A stretch of DNA of 41,695 bases. Origin: Flavobacterium sp. GTDB taxonomy: Bacteria; Bacteroidota; Bacteroidia; Flavobacteriales; Flavobacteriaceae. The stretch is taken from NCBI GenBank assembly GCA_015665265.1, contig JADFAM010000010.1, forward strand, positions 1 to 41,695, given 5' to 3'. How positions within the stretch are numbered: the first letter of the stretch is position 1; every line of letters starts with the position of its first letter. This document shows, piece after piece, positions 25,301-35,323 of this stretch. The translations under genes were made by a program, and so were the position numbers. The notes under the pieces were generated by a model. That model worked only from the letters and a program-made list of their open reading frames with translations, did not search any database and was not told the origin of the DNA.

Positions 25301-26381
25301 TAATGGAACCAATGTAAAAATTTATGTAAACGGTGAAGAAAGTATAAACAATACTGCACTTCCAGCAGAAGCAGTTACAGTACTAGATATTGGTCGCTAT
25401 GGAAGAGGATATTCAGATCGATACACAAATCTTGAATTAGATGAAGTTTGCATTTGGGATAGAGCATTAACAATAGATGAAATTAGACAATGGAGACATT
25501 TAACTAAAAGCAATGCTAATGACCCTATTACTAACGATTTGGTTGCTTATTATCAATTTAATGAAAGTAGTGGTAATTTATCTATTAATAAAATGGCAAA
25601 TACCAGTCATATTACCTATAATGGAACAAGTGGATCTAACCATAACCCCTCTTCTGTTTCTGTTTTTGATGGAATTAGCCAAAAGATAAATGTAAACTCT
25701 GCTGGAGTAAAAGACTTTAGTACAACAGGTTTATCCATCACTTTTGCAAATGGAACCTACCCTGATGGAGATATTTGGGTTTCAAAAGGAAGTATTAATC
25801 CTGATACTTTGCCTGATGCCTTACAAGACTTTAGCTCGTATACTATTATTAATAATTACGGTACCAATCAAACTTTTACCCCTTTAACATCTATTTCTTT
25901 TACAGATAATGCAGCATATACTATTACTAATGCAAATGATTACAATTTATATAAAAGAGATAGCAATGCTTTTGGTAATACCTGGGGAACTATTTTAGAT
26001 AATGCAGATGCTATAACAGGAGCCAATGGAGCAACTGCTCAAATTTCTTTTTCTAATGGACTTAATATTAATTCTTTTTCTCAGTTTATCCTATCAAATA
26101 ACAATAACACTTTATCAATACCCGATAATGAATTAATAAATAAACCAAGTTTATACCCTAACCCTTTATCTAAAAATGATAATTTAACGATTAACGTCCC
26201 TGAAAGTTGGGATAATTCAACACTAATTGTTTATAATATGTTAGGGCAAAAAGTAATTCAAGCCTCATTAAATATTGGAGAAAACCTTCTAAAATTAAAT
26301 ACTAATACTGGTATATATAATGTTGTTATTTTTAATTCAAAACAAAAATTGACTAAAAAGTTGATTTTAAATCACCTCTAA
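22323..26381 (+). CDS. Secreted BNR-repeat/PKD/LamG protein with T9SS sorting domain
   Basis: 1352 aa. The signal peptide (KITIVLLFLITNIYAQ) is followed by a long sortilin/BNR-type beta-propeller region, about 110-790, marked by repeated units such as KSTDGGLNWAS, RTTDGGTNWNS, YTDDAGATWTD and KSTNNGSSWTN. A PKD domain lies near 815-905 (WSWSFPGGTPTTSSDENP). A LamG/concanavalin-like domain follows near 905-1085 (FSFSCWIKPNG, WSHVALVSNG, LDEVCIWDRAL). The type A T9SS domain (LYPNPLSKND...) ends the protein. It is probably a surface or released adhesin or carbohydrate-binding protein; glycosidases of the BNR type exist, but no catalytic Asp pair could be assigned. The last codons and stop lie inside a diverged copy of the dispersed repeat. 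Confidence 0.9.
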   Translation: MKFKITIVLLFLITNIYAQKLEKDKEDYEYEIRHKSQPWFANMKDGANYFEVKKNYDLYFGDKQWEKSKPRTLGESWLKSKLYYLDANGFVQPEPKNLKVSTYNTPLNTSSSISSTTQIGSWDLLGPVNSAETGYSGYGNHGGYVFLNRIDPTNTAKRFVSFVTGGLWMTSDSGTNWTLVDSNLPDEKYLDLDVVLSNSSVVYAVSDSQVIKSTDGGLNWASTNLTSASYSGNAYDIAVSPTNPDIVVARWGNKIYRTTDGGTNWNSVLTGLPDHQIWDSSVHSEMLDWSTTNNSVVYSLSTSHNNSVTVHRSGNSGASFSEIATLTLSGSANGQVVGWAKLMIPTTNSASIYVAVGSGNNPYAHQAAHLYKIDAITGAIENTKTNMITGIGDAFNHDPVLHHGDIVMDRNDENKIVYGSYGNKKIHISSNNGDSFALSTAKTHSDIRSIDLIGGLHLVGSDGETISSSDNGATMTTLTNSISNHELWGFGSAFKSNLVASGNNHGPVMIKETHNGFDWYNGTGADQGNTDVNPLDDRYIYSQGYSNYRYFRTGPHTLINESNFLDIGGIYSYFNSIEFHPNNYYTIITHHAGQYPTGNTNLNLWKRSLIKTEDNGNSISIVKTFTNQVFREKISMKNPDHMYVIEGLTNNKLWYTDDAGATWTDVTPSSAESSGQTNISDVAVSDENPSEVWLTYSGVQSTCKILKSTNNGSSWTNLTQPILSDFPMTKIVFQRGSNGGVYVGNKSGIYYKNNSMSNWTALGNGLPQADIRFMFINYNENKLKIGTSRGAFMHDLYEISPTNALISANTKKVTCPAVENVQFKDYSVVRNATATWSWSFPGGTPTTSSDENPEISYTGAADGFYDVTLTVTDAYGTSSQTLTNFIEVSSQCGSSTPETIPGNLAQLSGAANGDYLKVDDLNVTKNTFSFSCWIKPNGIQQDYSAIFNTQDNNNSFALNFLNGDNTIGFHPTWWWSSGLQAPPNQWSHVALVSNGTNVKIYVNGEESINNTALPAEAVTVLDIGRYGRGYSDRYTNLELDEVCIWDRALTIDEIRQWRHLTKSNANDPITNDLVAYYQFNESSGNLSINKMANTSHITYNGTSGSNHNPSSVSVFDGISQKINVNSAGVKDFSTTGLSITFANGTYPDGDIWVSKGSINPDTLPDALQDFSSYTIINNYGTNQTFTPLTSISFTDNAAYTITNANDYNLYKRDSNAFGNTWGTILDNADAITGANGATAQISFSNGLNINSFSQFILSNNNNTLSIPDNELINKPSLYPNPLSKNDNLTINVPESWDNSTLIVYNMLGQKVIQASLNIGENLLKLNTNTGIYNVVIFNSKQKLTKKLILNHL

Positions 26382-26437
26382 AAGATTTCGACTTCACTCC
26401 TATGGGCTGCCTTCTTCTGAAAATCCTCGCGGATTTT
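26369..26437 (+). repeat. Dispersed repeat, divergent copy R4 with hairpin
   Basis: The first ten bases are the last codons of the BNR gene, then TTTCGACTTCACTCC and a diverged end. It is followed by a 10-bp hairpin (CTGAAAATCC/GGATTTTCAG, loop TCGC). This has no good T-run and may be part of the element. Confidence 0.6.
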
Positions 26438-26518
26438 CAGCTTGGTGTGAACTTGTTCAATTAAGTGCTAACCCACGCAACTACTCATAGCCGAAGCCGT
26501 TGAATTCAAAATAATTCG

Positions 26519-26562
26519 AAATCTCCCCTAAAATAGTTCGATTTCACTCCCTTTGGCTCCAC
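26519..26562 (+). repeat. Dispersed intergenic repeat, copy R2
   Basis: Same core as R1 (AGTTCGATTTCACTCC then CTTTGGCTCCAC) and again directly followed by a hairpin. The stretch 26438-26518 between R4 and R2 holds no gene that I can see. Confidence 0.85.
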
Positions 26563-26564
26563 AA

Positions 26565-26600
26565 TAAAAAACCCCTACATTTCTGTAGGGGTTGTATTTT
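26565..26600 (-). terminator. Terminator of the giant adhesin gene (possibly bidirectional)
   Basis: Perfect 10-bp stem AACCCCTACA (26570-26579) with TGTAGGGGTT (26584-26593), loop TTTC. Read on the minus strand it is followed by T5, suitable for the gene that stops at 26615. The plus side also has a short T-run. Confidence 0.85.
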
Positions 26601-26614
26601 AAGGTATGTCTTAT

Positions 26615-29600
26615 TTAATTCTTTATAATTCTTAGTGAAGTTAGTTTAACACCATCAGAAAGTTGTAGGATGTAAACTCCATTGTCTAAATGACTAATAT
26701 CTATACTATTTGTAATAGACTTATTCATTACTTGTTTTCCAAGTATATCATACACAATTACTTTTAATTGAGTGTAATTCCCATCAATGTAAACCATATC
26801 TGAAGTAGGATTTGGATAAACAGAAAGCCCTAATTCAAATGCATGATCTCCCACACTTAATGCCTGACAAGCTGTTTCATCTGCAACTAAGAAAGTATCA
26901 GGGTCAATTTGCCAACTATCATTACTATCCGAAGGATTGTCTACAAAAATACAACTCAAATTAGGATTGTATGTAGCAATAAAATAAGAAATGATTGAAT
27001 TGTTTCCATTTCTAAGATCTAATGTTTCTAATTGATTATTACCAACACTCAAAATTTCCAAATTAGGGTTATTACTAAGATCTAAAGTTGTTAAACTATT
27101 TGAATTACAAGTCAAAATCTCTAAGGCAGGATTACTACTTACAATTAGTTCTGTTAATTGGTTTTCATAACTAGCCAAAATCTCTAAGGCAGGGTTACTA
27201 CTCACAATTAGCTCTGTTAATTCATTAGAATTACAAATCAACGTAATCAAGTTTGCATTACTACCCACATCTAAGCTTGTTAATCCATTGTTATTACATT
27301 CCAAATAATCCAAAGCAGTATTTTGACTCACATCTAAACTTGTTAATTGATTATATTCGCATCTTAAATACTCCAAAGCAGTAAATCCTTCTATTCCTGT
27401 TAAATCTGAAATATTTAAACCTCCAAGATCTATACTTGTTACGCCATTAATATTTGCCGTTAATACTTGACCATCAATTTCTCCCGAGTCAAGACCCAAA
27501 TCTATTAAGGCTTGCTCAAAATTAGCGTCTGGAATTGCTGTGATTGAAGAACAAGTACCCCAAACTGGTTTATTACTTTCAGATAATGGAGAATCGGTAC
27601 TAAATGCAGTTGGCTCTGAAGCAATATTTGTAACACACCAATTTGATATATTTTGGTTGAAAGATGATGCTTGATAAAACATAGCTTCCATATCAGTAAC
27701 ACTACTTACATCCCAATCTCCAATGGGTTGATTGAAATCAGTTGCTCCTTCAAACATAGTATACATATTAGTTACACTACTTGTATCCCAATCATTTAGT
27801 GGTTGATCGAAAGATGATGCAAAAACAAACATATAACTCATGTTAGTAACACTACTCACATTCCAAGAACTTATATCTTGATTGAATGAGGATGCACCTT
27901 GGAACATATTCGACATTTTAGTAACACTACTTACATTCCAACCACCAATATCTTGGTTAAATGAGGATGAATAAGGAAACATATATGTCATATTAGTAAC
28001 ACTACTTACATTCCAATTTGAAATATCTTGGTTAAATGATGGTGCATTATGAAACATAAATGCCATATCAGTAACATTACTCACATCCCAGTTTGAAATA
28101 TCCTCATTAAAATTTTGTTTACCATCAAATAAAGAACTCATATCTGTAATTAAAGAAACATCCCAAGTATTCATTGCTCCATAAGTTCCTGAGCCTTGTC
28201 CGGGTGGTACTGGACTAGTTGCAGTAATTGTCTGTGGCGAAGCCGTCCAGCCGTCGATGGCAATTTGTAATTCAGCTTTTGTTGTTGGTTGAAACAGATT
28301 GGGAGGAGTAACATCTGAAAGTCTCCAAATTCCATTACTATCCTGTGTTATGGAAGGAGTTGCATTGTATCCTAATGCCAGAGCAGCCGTTGCACCACCA
28401 AACATATTATCGACACTCACATCACCACTATTTAATTGCCAGTTCCAAAGGTTTTTATTAAATAATACTGCATTATAAAACATTCTGCTCATATCAATCA
28501 CACTACTTGTATCCCATTCACTTATATCTTGATTGAAAGATGATGCTTCTTCAAACATATATTCCATAGTAGTCACACTACTTGTATCCCAACCACTTAT
28601 ATCTTGATTGAAAGCAGTGGCACCATAAAACATATAATCCGTATATTCCACATTACTCACATCCCAAGAACCAATATCTTGGTTAAAAGAGGATGCATAA
28701 TAAAACATAGAACCCATATCAGTAACACTACTCACATCCCATTCACTTATATCTTGATTGAAAGCGGATGCACTATCAAACATAAAATACATATTAGTAA
28801 CACTACTCACATCCCATTCACTTATATCTTGATTGAAAGATGATGCAGATTCAAACATATCCTCCATATAAGTAACACTACTTGTATCCCAAGCATTCAA
28901 TGGTTGATTGAAAGAGGATGCATTAGCAAACATATCCTCCATATTAGTCACATTACTCACATCCCAGTTTGAAATATCTTCATTAAAATTTTGTTTATTA
29001 CTAAATAAATTACTCATATCTGTAATTAAAGAAACATCCCAAGTATTTATTGCTCCATAAGTTCCTGAGCCTTGTCCGGATGGTACTGGACTATCTGCGG
29101 TAATTGTCCCATCAATCCAACCGTTCACGGCTGCTTGTAATTCAGCTTTTGTTGTTGGTTGAAACAGATTTTGGGGAGTAACATCTGAAAGTCTCCAAAC
29201 ATCATTACTATCCTGTGTTATGGAAGGAGTTGCATTGTATCCTAACGCCAGAGCAGCCATTGCACCATAAAACATTTCCGTAACACTCACCGCTCCACTG
29301 TTTAATTGCCAGTTCCAAAGATTTTTATTAAATAATACTGAATTCCAAAACATATAACTCATTTCAGTAACACTACTCACATCCCAAGAACTTATATCTT
29401 GATTAAAAGATGATGCTTGGTTAAACATATAACTCATGTTAGTAACACTGCTAACATCCCAATCATCTAAAGGTTGATTAAAAGCAGATGCTTGATAAAA
29501 CATAGCTTCCATATTAGTAACACTAATCACATCCCATTCACTTATATCTTGATTGAAAGAAAATGCTCCAGCAAACATTTCATACATATTAGTCACACTA

Positions 29601-32600
29601 CTTGTATTCCAAGCACTAATATCTCCATTGAAATCTGTTTTTTCTCCAAAAGCTTCATTCATATCTGTTACTTGGCTTACATCCCAATCTGGCATTGCAC
29701 CATATTCACTATCTGAACACATTCCATCCTCTGGATTGGTAGTTAAACAAGTATTTATTGCAGTTAGAAAATTAGCATCTGTAATTGGGGTTTTTGGACA
29801 AGTACCCCAAACTGGTTTATTACTTTCAGATAATGGTGAGTTAGTACTAAAACTAGTAGGCTCTGAAGCAATATTTGTAACACACCAAGCCGATATATCT
29901 TGATTGAAAGTTGATGCACCTACAAACATATAACTCATATCCGTTACTTGGCTTACATCCCAAGAACTAATATCTTGATTGAAAGCTGTTGCTTCCTCAA
30001 ACATACTCACCATAGTTATAACACTACTTGTATTCCAATCATTTAGTGGTTGATTGAAATCGAATGCAAGAGCAAACATACCATACATAGTTGTAACACT
30101 ACTCACATTCCAATTAGAAATATCTTCATTAAAATTTTGTTTTTGTTCAAATAAAGAACTCATATCTGTAATTAAAGAAACATCCCAAGTATTCATTACT
30201 CCGTAAGTTCCTGAGCCTTGTCCGGATGGTACTGGACTATCTGAGGTAATTGTCCCATCAATCCAACCGTTCACAGCTGTTTGTAGTTCAGCTTTTGTTG
30301 TTGGTTGAAACAGATTTTGGGGAGTAACATCTGAAAGTCTCCAAACATCATTACTATCCTGTGTTATTGAAGGAGTTGCATTGTATCCTAACGCCAGAGC
30401 AGCCGTTGCACCACCAAACATATTATCAACACTCACATCACCACTATTTAATTGCCAGTTCCAAAGGTTTTTATTAAATAATACTGCATCATAAAACATA
30501 TAATCCATATTAGTAACACTACTCACATCCCAAGAGCTTATATCTTGATTGAAAGATGATGCTATAAAAAACATACGCTCCATATTAGTGACACTACTCA
30601 CATTCCAAGAACCAATTGGTTGATCGAAAGATGATGCAAAAACAAACATATAACTCATGTTAGTAACACTACTCACATCCCAATCATTAAGCGGTTGATT
30701 GAAAGATGATCCTTGAAACATAAAACTCATATTGGTCACATTACTTACGTCCCAAGAAGAAATATCTGTATTAAAATCAGTTAAATTCAAAAAGGCTCCA
30801 GCCATATTAGTAACTTGACTTACATCCCAGTCTGGCATTGCACCATATTCGCTATCTGAACACATTCCATCCTCTGGATTGGTAGTTAAACAAGTATTTA
30901 TTGCAGTTTGAAAATTAGCATCTGTAATTGGGGTTGAAGGACAAGTACCCCAAACTGGGGTATTACTTTCAGATAATGGTGAGTCAGTACTGAAATCATC
31001 TGGCTCTGAAGCAATATTTGTAACACACCAAGCCGATATATCTTGATTGAAAGATGATGCATCATAAAACATATAACTCATATTAGTCACACTACTCACA
31101 TCCCAAGAACTTATATCTTGATTAAAAGCAGATGCTTCAAAAAACATAGCACTCATATTAGTTACACTACTTACATCCCATTCACTTATATCTTGATTGA
31201 AAACAGATACTTGATAAAACATAGCGCTCATATTAGTCACACTACTTGTATCCCAATCATTTAGTGGTTGATTGAAAGATGATGCACTTTCAAACATACT
31301 CGACATATTAGTCACACTACTTGTATCCCAAGAACTTATATCTTGATTGAAAAATAGTGCATCAAAAAACATAAAAGACATATTAGTCACATTACTCACA
31401 TCCCAGTTTGAAATATCTTCATTAAAATTTTGTTTAACACTAAATAAAGAATTCATATCTGAAATTAAAGAAACATCCCAAGTATTCATTACTCCGTAAG
31501 TTCCTGATCCTTGTCCGGATGGTACTGGACTATCTGCGGTAATTGTCCCATCAATCCAATCGTTCACAGCTGTTTGTAATTCAGCTTTTGTTGTGGGTTG
31601 AAACAGATTGGGAGGAACATCTGAAAGTCTCCAAATTCCATTACTATCTTGTGTTATGGAAGGAGTTGCATTGTATCCTATCGCCAGAGCAGCCGTTGCA
31701 CCATAAAACATGAACGTGACATTCACATCATCTCTGATTAATTGCCAGTTCCAAAGGTTTTTATTAAACAATTCTGCGTTATAAAACATATAACTCATAT
31801 TAGTCACACTACTTGTATCCCAAGAACTTATATCTTGATTGAAAGCTGATGCTTCAAGAAACATAGAAGCCATATTAGTTACACTACTTACATCCCAAGA
31901 ACTTATATCTTGATTGAAAACAGATGCTTGATAAAACATAGCGCTCATATTAGTCACACTACTTGTATCCCAAGAACTTATATCTTGATTGAAAGATGAT
32001 GCACCTTCAAACATAACTAACATATTAGTCACTCTACTTGTATCCCAAGAACTTATATCTTGATTGAAAAATGGTGCATCAAAAAACATAAGAGACATAT
32101 TAGTCACATTACTCACATCCCAGTTTGAAATATCCTCATTAAAATTTTGTTTACTACTAAATAAAGAACTCATATCTGTAATTAAAGAAACATCCCAAGT
32201 ATTCATTACTCCGTAAGTTCCTGAGCCTTGTCCGGGTGGTACTGGACTATCTGAGGTAATCGTCTGTTCAATCCAACCGTTCACGGCTGCTTGTAATTCA
32301 ACTTTTGTTGTTGGTTGAAACAGATTGGGAGGAGCAACATCTGAAAGTCTCCAAACATCATTACTATCCTGTGTTATGGAAGGATTTTCATTGTATCCTA
32401 ATGCCAGAGCAGCCGTTGCACCATAAAACATGAACGTGACATTCACATCATCTCTGATTAATTGCCAGTTCCAAAGATTTTTATTAAATAATACTGCGTT
32501 ATTAAACATAACACCCATTTCAGTAACACTACTCACATCCCAAGAACTTATATCTTGATTAAAAGCAGATGCTTCAAAAAACATAGCACTCATATTAGTT

Positions 32601-32929
32601 ACACTACTTACATCCCAAGAATTCAATGGTTGATCAAAATGTGATGCATAATCAAACATAGCGCTCATATTAGTCACACTACTTGTATCCCAAGCACTAA
32701 TATCTCCATTGAAATCTGTTTTATTACTAAAAGAATTAGACATATTAGTAACTTGACTTACATCCCAGTCTGGCATTTCACCGTATCCGCTTTCTGTACA
32801 CATTCCATCCTCTGGATTGGTAGTTAAACAAGTATTTATTGCAGTTTGAAAATTAGCATCTGTAATTGGAGTGTTTTGACTAAAGCAAAAAGAGGTGGCT
32901 AGTAATAAAGCGAGTTGTAACCTATACAT
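26615..32929 (-). CDS. Giant BspA-like (DUF285) surface protein with LRR and T9SS domains
   Basis: 2104 aa. A signal peptide ([13 protein letters not shown]) precedes dozens of about 25-residue DUF285 units of the type [20 protein letters not shown]. Larger cassettes are visible. A cap, [14 protein letters not shown]...PEDGMC, occurs three times (near residues 20, 665 and 1020). A spacer, [18 protein letters not shown]...GQGSGTYG, occurs five times. A leucine-rich stretch near 1850-2015 ([17 protein letters not shown]) and a type A T9SS domain ([17 protein letters not shown]) end the protein. DUF285 proteins are surface adhesins or host/cell-contact proteins in Bacteroidota and mycoplasmas. 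The 85-base gap upstream contains a 40-bp palindrome, and the Crp/Fnr gene lies beyond it on the same strand. Confidence 0.93.
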   Translation of the reverse strand: MYRLQLALLLATSFCFSQNTPITDANFQTAINTCLTTNPEDGMCTESGYGEMPDWDVSQVTNMSNSFSNKTDFNGDISAWDTSSVTNMSAMFDYASHFDQPLNSWDVSSVTNMSAMFFEASAFNQDISSWDVSSVTEMGVMFNNAVLFNKNLWNWQLIRDDVNVTFMFYGATAALALGYNENPSITQDSNDVWRLSDVAPPNLFQPTTKVELQAAVNGWIEQTITSDSPVPPGQGSGTYGVMNTWDVSLITDMSSLFSSKQNFNEDISNWDVSNVTNMSLMFFDAPFFNQDISSWDTSRVTNMLVMFEGASSFNQDISSWDTSSVTNMSAMFYQASVFNQDISSWDVSSVTNMASMFLEASAFNQDISSWDTSSVTNMSYMFYNAELFNKNLWNWQLIRDDVNVTFMFYGATAALAIGYNATPSITQDSNGIWRLSDVPPNLFQPTTKAELQTAVNDWIDGTITADSPVPSGQGSGTYGVMNTWDVSLISDMNSLFSVKQNFNEDISNWDVSNVTNMSFMFFDALFFNQDISSWDTSSVTNMSSMFESASSFNQPLNDWDTSSVTNMSAMFYQVSVFNQDISEWDVSSVTNMSAMFFEASAFNQDISSWDVSSVTNMSYMFYDASSFNQDISAWCVTNIASEPDDFSTDSPLSESNTPVWGTCPSTPITDANFQTAINTCLTTNPEDGMCSDSEYGAMPDWDVSQVTNMAGAFLNLTDFNTDISSWDVSNVTNMSFMFQGSSFNQPLNDWDVSSVTNMSYMFVFASSFDQPIGSWNVSSVTNMERMFFIASSFNQDISSWDVSSVTNMDYMFYDAVLFNKNLWNWQLNSGDVSVDNMFGGATAALALGYNATPSITQDSNDVWRLSDVTPQNLFQPTTKAELQTAVNGWIDGTITSDSPVPSGQGSGTYGVMNTWDVSLITDMSSLFEQKQNFNEDISNWNVSSVTTMYGMFALAFDFNQPLNDWNTSSVITMVSMFEEATAFNQDISSWDVSQVTDMSYMFVGASTFNQDISAWCVTNIASEPTSFSTNSPLSESNKPVWGTCPKTPITDANFLTAINTCLTTNPEDGMCSDSEYGAMPDWDVSQVTDMNEAFGEKTDFNGDISAWNTSSVTNMYEMFAGAFSFNQDISEWDVISVTNMEAMFYQASAFNQPLDDWDVSSVTNMSYMFNQASSFNQDISSWDVSSVTEMSYMFWNSVLFNKNLWNWQLNSGAVSVTEMFYGAMAALALGYNATPSITQDSNDVWRLSDVTPQNLFQPTTKAELQAAVNGWIDGTITADSPVPSGQGSGTYGAINTWDVSLITDMSNLFSNKQNFNEDISNWDVSNVTNMEDMFANASSFNQPLNAWDTSSVTYMEDMFESASSFNQDISEWDVSSVTNMYFMFDSASAFNQDISEWDVSSVTDMGSMFYYASSFNQDIGSWDVSNVEYTDYMFYGATAFNQDISGWDTSSVTTMEYMFEEASSFNQDISEWDTSSVIDMSRMFYNAVLFNKNLWNWQLNSGDVSVDNMFGGATAALALGYNATPSITQDSNGIWRLSDVTPPNLFQPTTKAELQIAIDGWTASPQTITATSPVPPGQGSGTYGAMNTWDVSLITDMSSLFDGKQNFNEDISNWDVSNVTDMAFMFHNAPSFNQDISNWNVSSVTNMTYMFPYSSSFNQDIGGWNVSSVTKMSNMFQGASSFNQDISSWNVSSVTNMSYMFVFASSFDQPLNDWDTSSVTNMYTMFEGATDFNQPIGDWDVSSVTDMEAMFYQASSFNQNISNWCVTNIASEPTAFSTDSPLSESNKPVWGTCSSITAIPDANFEQALIDLGLDSGEIDGQVLTANINGVTSIDLGGLNISDLTGIEGFTALEYLRCEYNQLTSLDVSQNTALDYLECNNNGLTSLDVGSNANLITLICNSNELTELIVSSNPALEILASYENQLTELIVSSNPALEILTCNSNSLTTLDLSNNPNLEILSVGNNQLETLDLRNGNNSIISYFIATYNPNLSCIFVDNPSDSNDSWQIDPDTFLVADETACQALSVGDHAFELGLSVYPNPTSDMVYIDGNYTQLKVIVYDILGKQVMNKSITNSIDISHLDNGVYILQLSDGVKLTSLRIIKN
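28140..32240 (-). repeat. Five long DNA cassettes repeated inside the adhesin gene
   Basis: A nearly identical block encoding GSGTYG(V/A)MNTWDVSLI and flanks begins near 28143, 29023, 30168, 31460 and 32173 (spacings about 880, 1145, 1290 and 713 bases). The very high DNA identity points to recent expansion and gene conversion, and makes the gene prone to length change or misassembly. Confidence 0.85.
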
Positions 32930-32967
32930 AAATTATTTTTGAAAATTAATTTTCAAAAATAATTTAT
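32928..32967. promoter_or_regulatory. 40-bp perfect palindrome over the adhesin start codon
   Basis: The left arm ATAAATTATTTTTGAAAATT and the right arm AATTTTCAAAAATAATTTAT are exact reverse complements with no spacer. It includes two bases of the ATG (32927-32929 on the plus strand). It could be an operator, or a leader hairpin that hides the start. Confidence 0.9.
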
Positions 32968-33014
32968 TGGAAATCCACACACATTGATCCGGATTAAGAA
33001 ATAAATACTATTTT

Positions 33015-33584
33015 TTAGGAATTTCGTTTCCGAATTCGACTTAATCCTTCTGGTGTCATTCCTAAATAAGAAGCAATCATATATTGAGGCACTCTTTGAA
33101 TAAAGTTTGGTTTAGTATTCATTAATTCTAAATAACGCTCCTCTGGAGATTTAAGAAAAAAAGATTCGTATTTTTCTGAAACTTCCATGTATAAACTCTC
33201 AACTATTGTTTTGCTTAGTATTTGAACTTGAGGAAGTGTTTTATAAAGCATTAAAAGATCATCTCTGTGTATAAGTGTAACGGAACAGTCTTCCAGGGCT
33301 TGAATATAAAATTTAGACTTATTCTCTAGAAGAAAACATGGGTAGTTAGAAATAAATTCATTGGGGAAAAAAAAACCTCGTATATGCTGAACACCATCAA
33401 TTAAATAATAGAAATTAAAAAAACCTTTGTCTACAAATCCAACATAGTTACAATAGTTGTTTTCTTTTAAAAAGTAGTCCCCTTTTTTGTACTGCTTTTT
33501 AACAAGAAATTTAGAAAAAACCAACCATTCTTCTTCTGTTAAATTTATAGAATTAGTTACTAGAGCTTTAATATTATTATTCAT
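33015..33584 (-). CDS. Crp/Fnr-family transcriptional regulator
   Basis: 189 aa. The N-terminal cyclic-nucleotide-binding-like fold (YKKGDYFLKENNYCNYVGFVDKGFF, FFFPNEFISNYPCFL) has the usual beta-roll pattern. The C-terminal winged helix is the short flavobacterial form with VPQYMIASYLGMTPEGLSRIRK as recognition helix. The phosphate-binding arginine of true cAMP receptors is not obvious, so the ligand is unknown. It lies directly upstream of the adhesin gene on the same strand, with the palindrome between them, so it is a reasonable candidate regulator of the adhesin and of itself. Confidence 0.88.
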   Translation of the reverse strand: MNNNIKALVTNSINLTEEEWLVFSKFLVKKQYKKGDYFLKENNYCNYVGFVDKGFFNFYYLIDGVQHIRGFFFPNEFISNYPCFLLENKSKFYIQALEDCSVTLIHRDDLLMLYKTLPQVQILSKTIVESLYMEVSEKYESFFLKSPEERYLELMNTKPNFIQRVPQYMIASYLGMTPEGLSRIRKRNS

Positions 33585-33610
33585 ATTATTAATTGGTCTA
33601 TAGATCCCAA

Positions 33611-33618
33611 CAAATGTA
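33611..33618 (-). promoter_or_regulatory. Putative -7 box of the Crp/Fnr gene
   Basis: On the minus strand TACATTTG fits TAnnTTTG, 26 bases before the ATG. Confidence 0.4.
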
Positions 33619-33730
33619 AGTCTAATGATTGAATTCTAGGACAAAAAGCTAGGACTGTTTTTAAGTAATCCCATAGTTTAAAAGGAAATATAAAAAAACA
33701 TCAACCATTAATTGTTTAAAATTTTAGACA

Positions 33731-33773
33731 AATCTTCCCCAAAACAGTTCGACTTAACTCCCTTTGGCTCCAC
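33731..33773 (+). repeat. Dispersed intergenic repeat, copy R3
   Basis: CAGTTCGACTTAACTCC then CTTTGGCTCCAC, matching R1 and R2. Like R1 it is followed by an ATT(T)CCTAA...GGGAATATTTTTTGATTA hairpin, with different stem bases that still pair. Confidence 0.85.
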
Positions 33774-33779
33774 GGCATT

Positions 33780-33818
33780 ATTTCCTAAAATAAATTTTAT
33801 TTTAGGGAATATTTTTTG
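33780..33818 (+). terminator. Hairpin with T-run after repeat R3
   Basis: Left arm 33780-33793 pairs with 33797-33110+700 region ending at 33810 (ATTTCCTAAAATAA with TTTATTTTAGGGAAT), with one G-U pair. T6 follows at 33812-33817. No plus-strand gene lies close upstream, so it may be part of the repeat, not a gene terminator. Confidence 0.7.
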
Positions 33819-33820
33819 AT

Positions 33821-33828
33821 TAAATTTG
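33821..33828 (+). promoter_or_regulatory. Putative -7 box of the lipoprotein gene
   Basis: TAAATTTG fits TAnnTTTG, 33 bases before the ATG at 33862. It begins just after the R3 hairpin. Confidence 0.4.
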
Positions 33829-33861
33829 TAATAAATAAATTGTACCTATATAAATATTATC

Positions 33862-35286
33862 ATGCGTTTCGTAAAACACCTTCCTTTTGCCTTTTTAGCG
33901 TTTTGGCTAACGGCTTGTACAAATAATCATAAACGTGTATCTCCAAAGTCCTTCAACGTTATTATTGAAGAGGTAAAAAACAAACACCAATTTCCTAACC
34001 TACAATCTTTTGTTTTAGGGCAAGGGTCTAATTCTAGCGAATGGTTAATATTGGGTGGTAGAACTAATGGAATGCACGATTTTGGTAAAGATAACTATGA
34101 AGAAAAATCTTTCCCAATTAGAAATTTCAATGACACCATTTGGGTTTATAACTACCTCGAGGATAAACGCTATGCTTTTCCTGTTAATAAAATTGATAAC
34201 CCGGGTTCATTACTCTTTAAGGCGACAAATCTACAACATTTTCAAGATGATAATTACCTCTACCTGACAGGTGGTTATGGTGAAAATGATTCTATCTCAA
34301 ACGATAATTTATTAGAGAGGTTCGATACTTATGCCGATATAGCTCGTATTGATATAGATGGGATGATTTCAGATATCGTTGCTAATGCTTCTGCAGAAAA
34401 AGTAAATACCAACATCATATATGGATTTGATAAATTGGCTAGAGCTACAGGTGGAGAATTATATAAATTAGATGATTACTTTTATCTTGCTGGGGGCCAT
34501 GTATATAAGGGTATTTTTTCTGTAAAAAGAAATAACACAATTACACCAACAAGTCAAAAGTATCTTAATAGCGTTCATCGATTCAAACTTTCTGAGATTG
34601 ATGGTAGGCTTAAACTTTCAGATTTTTCTAAAATCACTGATGGCTTTTCAGACGATTCGACACAGTTTAGACGACGTGACTTACCGGTGACACCTAGTAT
34701 AAATTTTAATTCAGATAGTAGTTGGGAAGAAGGTATTGCAATGTATGCTGGTGTTTTTGCATCTCCTGACAATAAGATAAATAATATTAACGCAAATGGT
34801 GCATGGAAATGGCCTATTTACATACACAAAGATGGTACTTATTTAATTGATTCTGGATTTGAACAACATACTAATATATATTCTGCACCAAGTTTTGTTG
34901 CTGTCGATCAAAATTTTAAAACAGTATATACAACTATTATTGGTGGTATAGGTTCATCTAATCGAGCTGCCTACTCTAATACTACCACCACAATAATAAA
35001 AAATATGGAAGGAAACCGTGTAGTGTATGATACCATTCTTCAACCTCCCATTCCCTCTGAAAATTTTTATGGTGCAGAAGCATTTATGGTATTAAATAAA
35101 GAAAATAGACTAAACAACGCTCAACTGGATGTATTTGATATTACTCAACTAATCAAAAACGATAAAATTGAAATTGGTCTTTTTTGCGGTGGAATTGAAG
35201 CATTTGTTTATAATCCTGGCGGGAATGGAAAAGGAAAGTCTAAGGCATCAAATAAAATATGGAAGGTAACATTAGTTATGAGATAA
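33862..35286 (+). CDS. Uncharacterised lipoprotein, probable beta-propeller
   Basis: 474 aa with a lipoprotein signal (LPFAFLAFWLTAC, Cys at 19). Repeated strand-rich units such as SEWLILGGRTNGMHDFG, YLYLTGGYGEND, YFYLAGGHVYKG and TTIIGGIGSSNRAAYS carry the double-glycine of Kelch-type blades, so a propeller fold is likely. No catalytic residues can be assigned. The protein should be anchored in the envelope. It stands alone on the plus strand, with its own promoter-like box after the R3 hairpin. Confidence 0.75.
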   Translation: MRFVKHLPFAFLAFWLTACTNNHKRVSPKSFNVIIEEVKNKHQFPNLQSFVLGQGSNSSEWLILGGRTNGMHDFGKDNYEEKSFPIRNFNDTIWVYNYLEDKRYAFPVNKIDNPGSLLFKATNLQHFQDDNYLYLTGGYGENDSISNDNLLERFDTYADIARIDIDGMISDIVANASAEKVNTNIIYGFDKLARATGGELYKLDDYFYLAGGHVYKGIFSVKRNNTITPTSQKYLNSVHRFKLSEIDGRLKLSDFSKITDGFSDDSTQFRRRDLPVTPSINFNSDSSWEEGIAMYAGVFASPDNKINNINANGAWKWPIYIHKDGTYLIDSGFEQHTNIYSAPSFVAVDQNFKTVYTTIIGGIGSSNRAAYSNTTTTIIKNMEGNRVVYDTILQPPIPSENFYGAEAFMVLNKENRLNNAQLDVFDITQLIKNDKIEIGLFCGGIEAFVYNPGGNGKGKSKASNKIWKVTLVMR

Positions 35287-35323
35287 CAAATTTGTTTTTT
35301 CTTTAAACACATAATTACAAATT

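Noticed and set aside
28604..29903. Plus-strand open frames inside the adhesin gene
   Set aside because: They are antisense shadows of the repetitive DUF285 coding sequence, with repeated His/Ile/Thr-rich translations and no own signals.
27650..32800. Regularly spaced short repeats that could suggest a CRISPR array
   Set aside because: The period is about 75 bases, the repeats are in frame and encode DUF285 units, and there are no unique spacers or cas genes.
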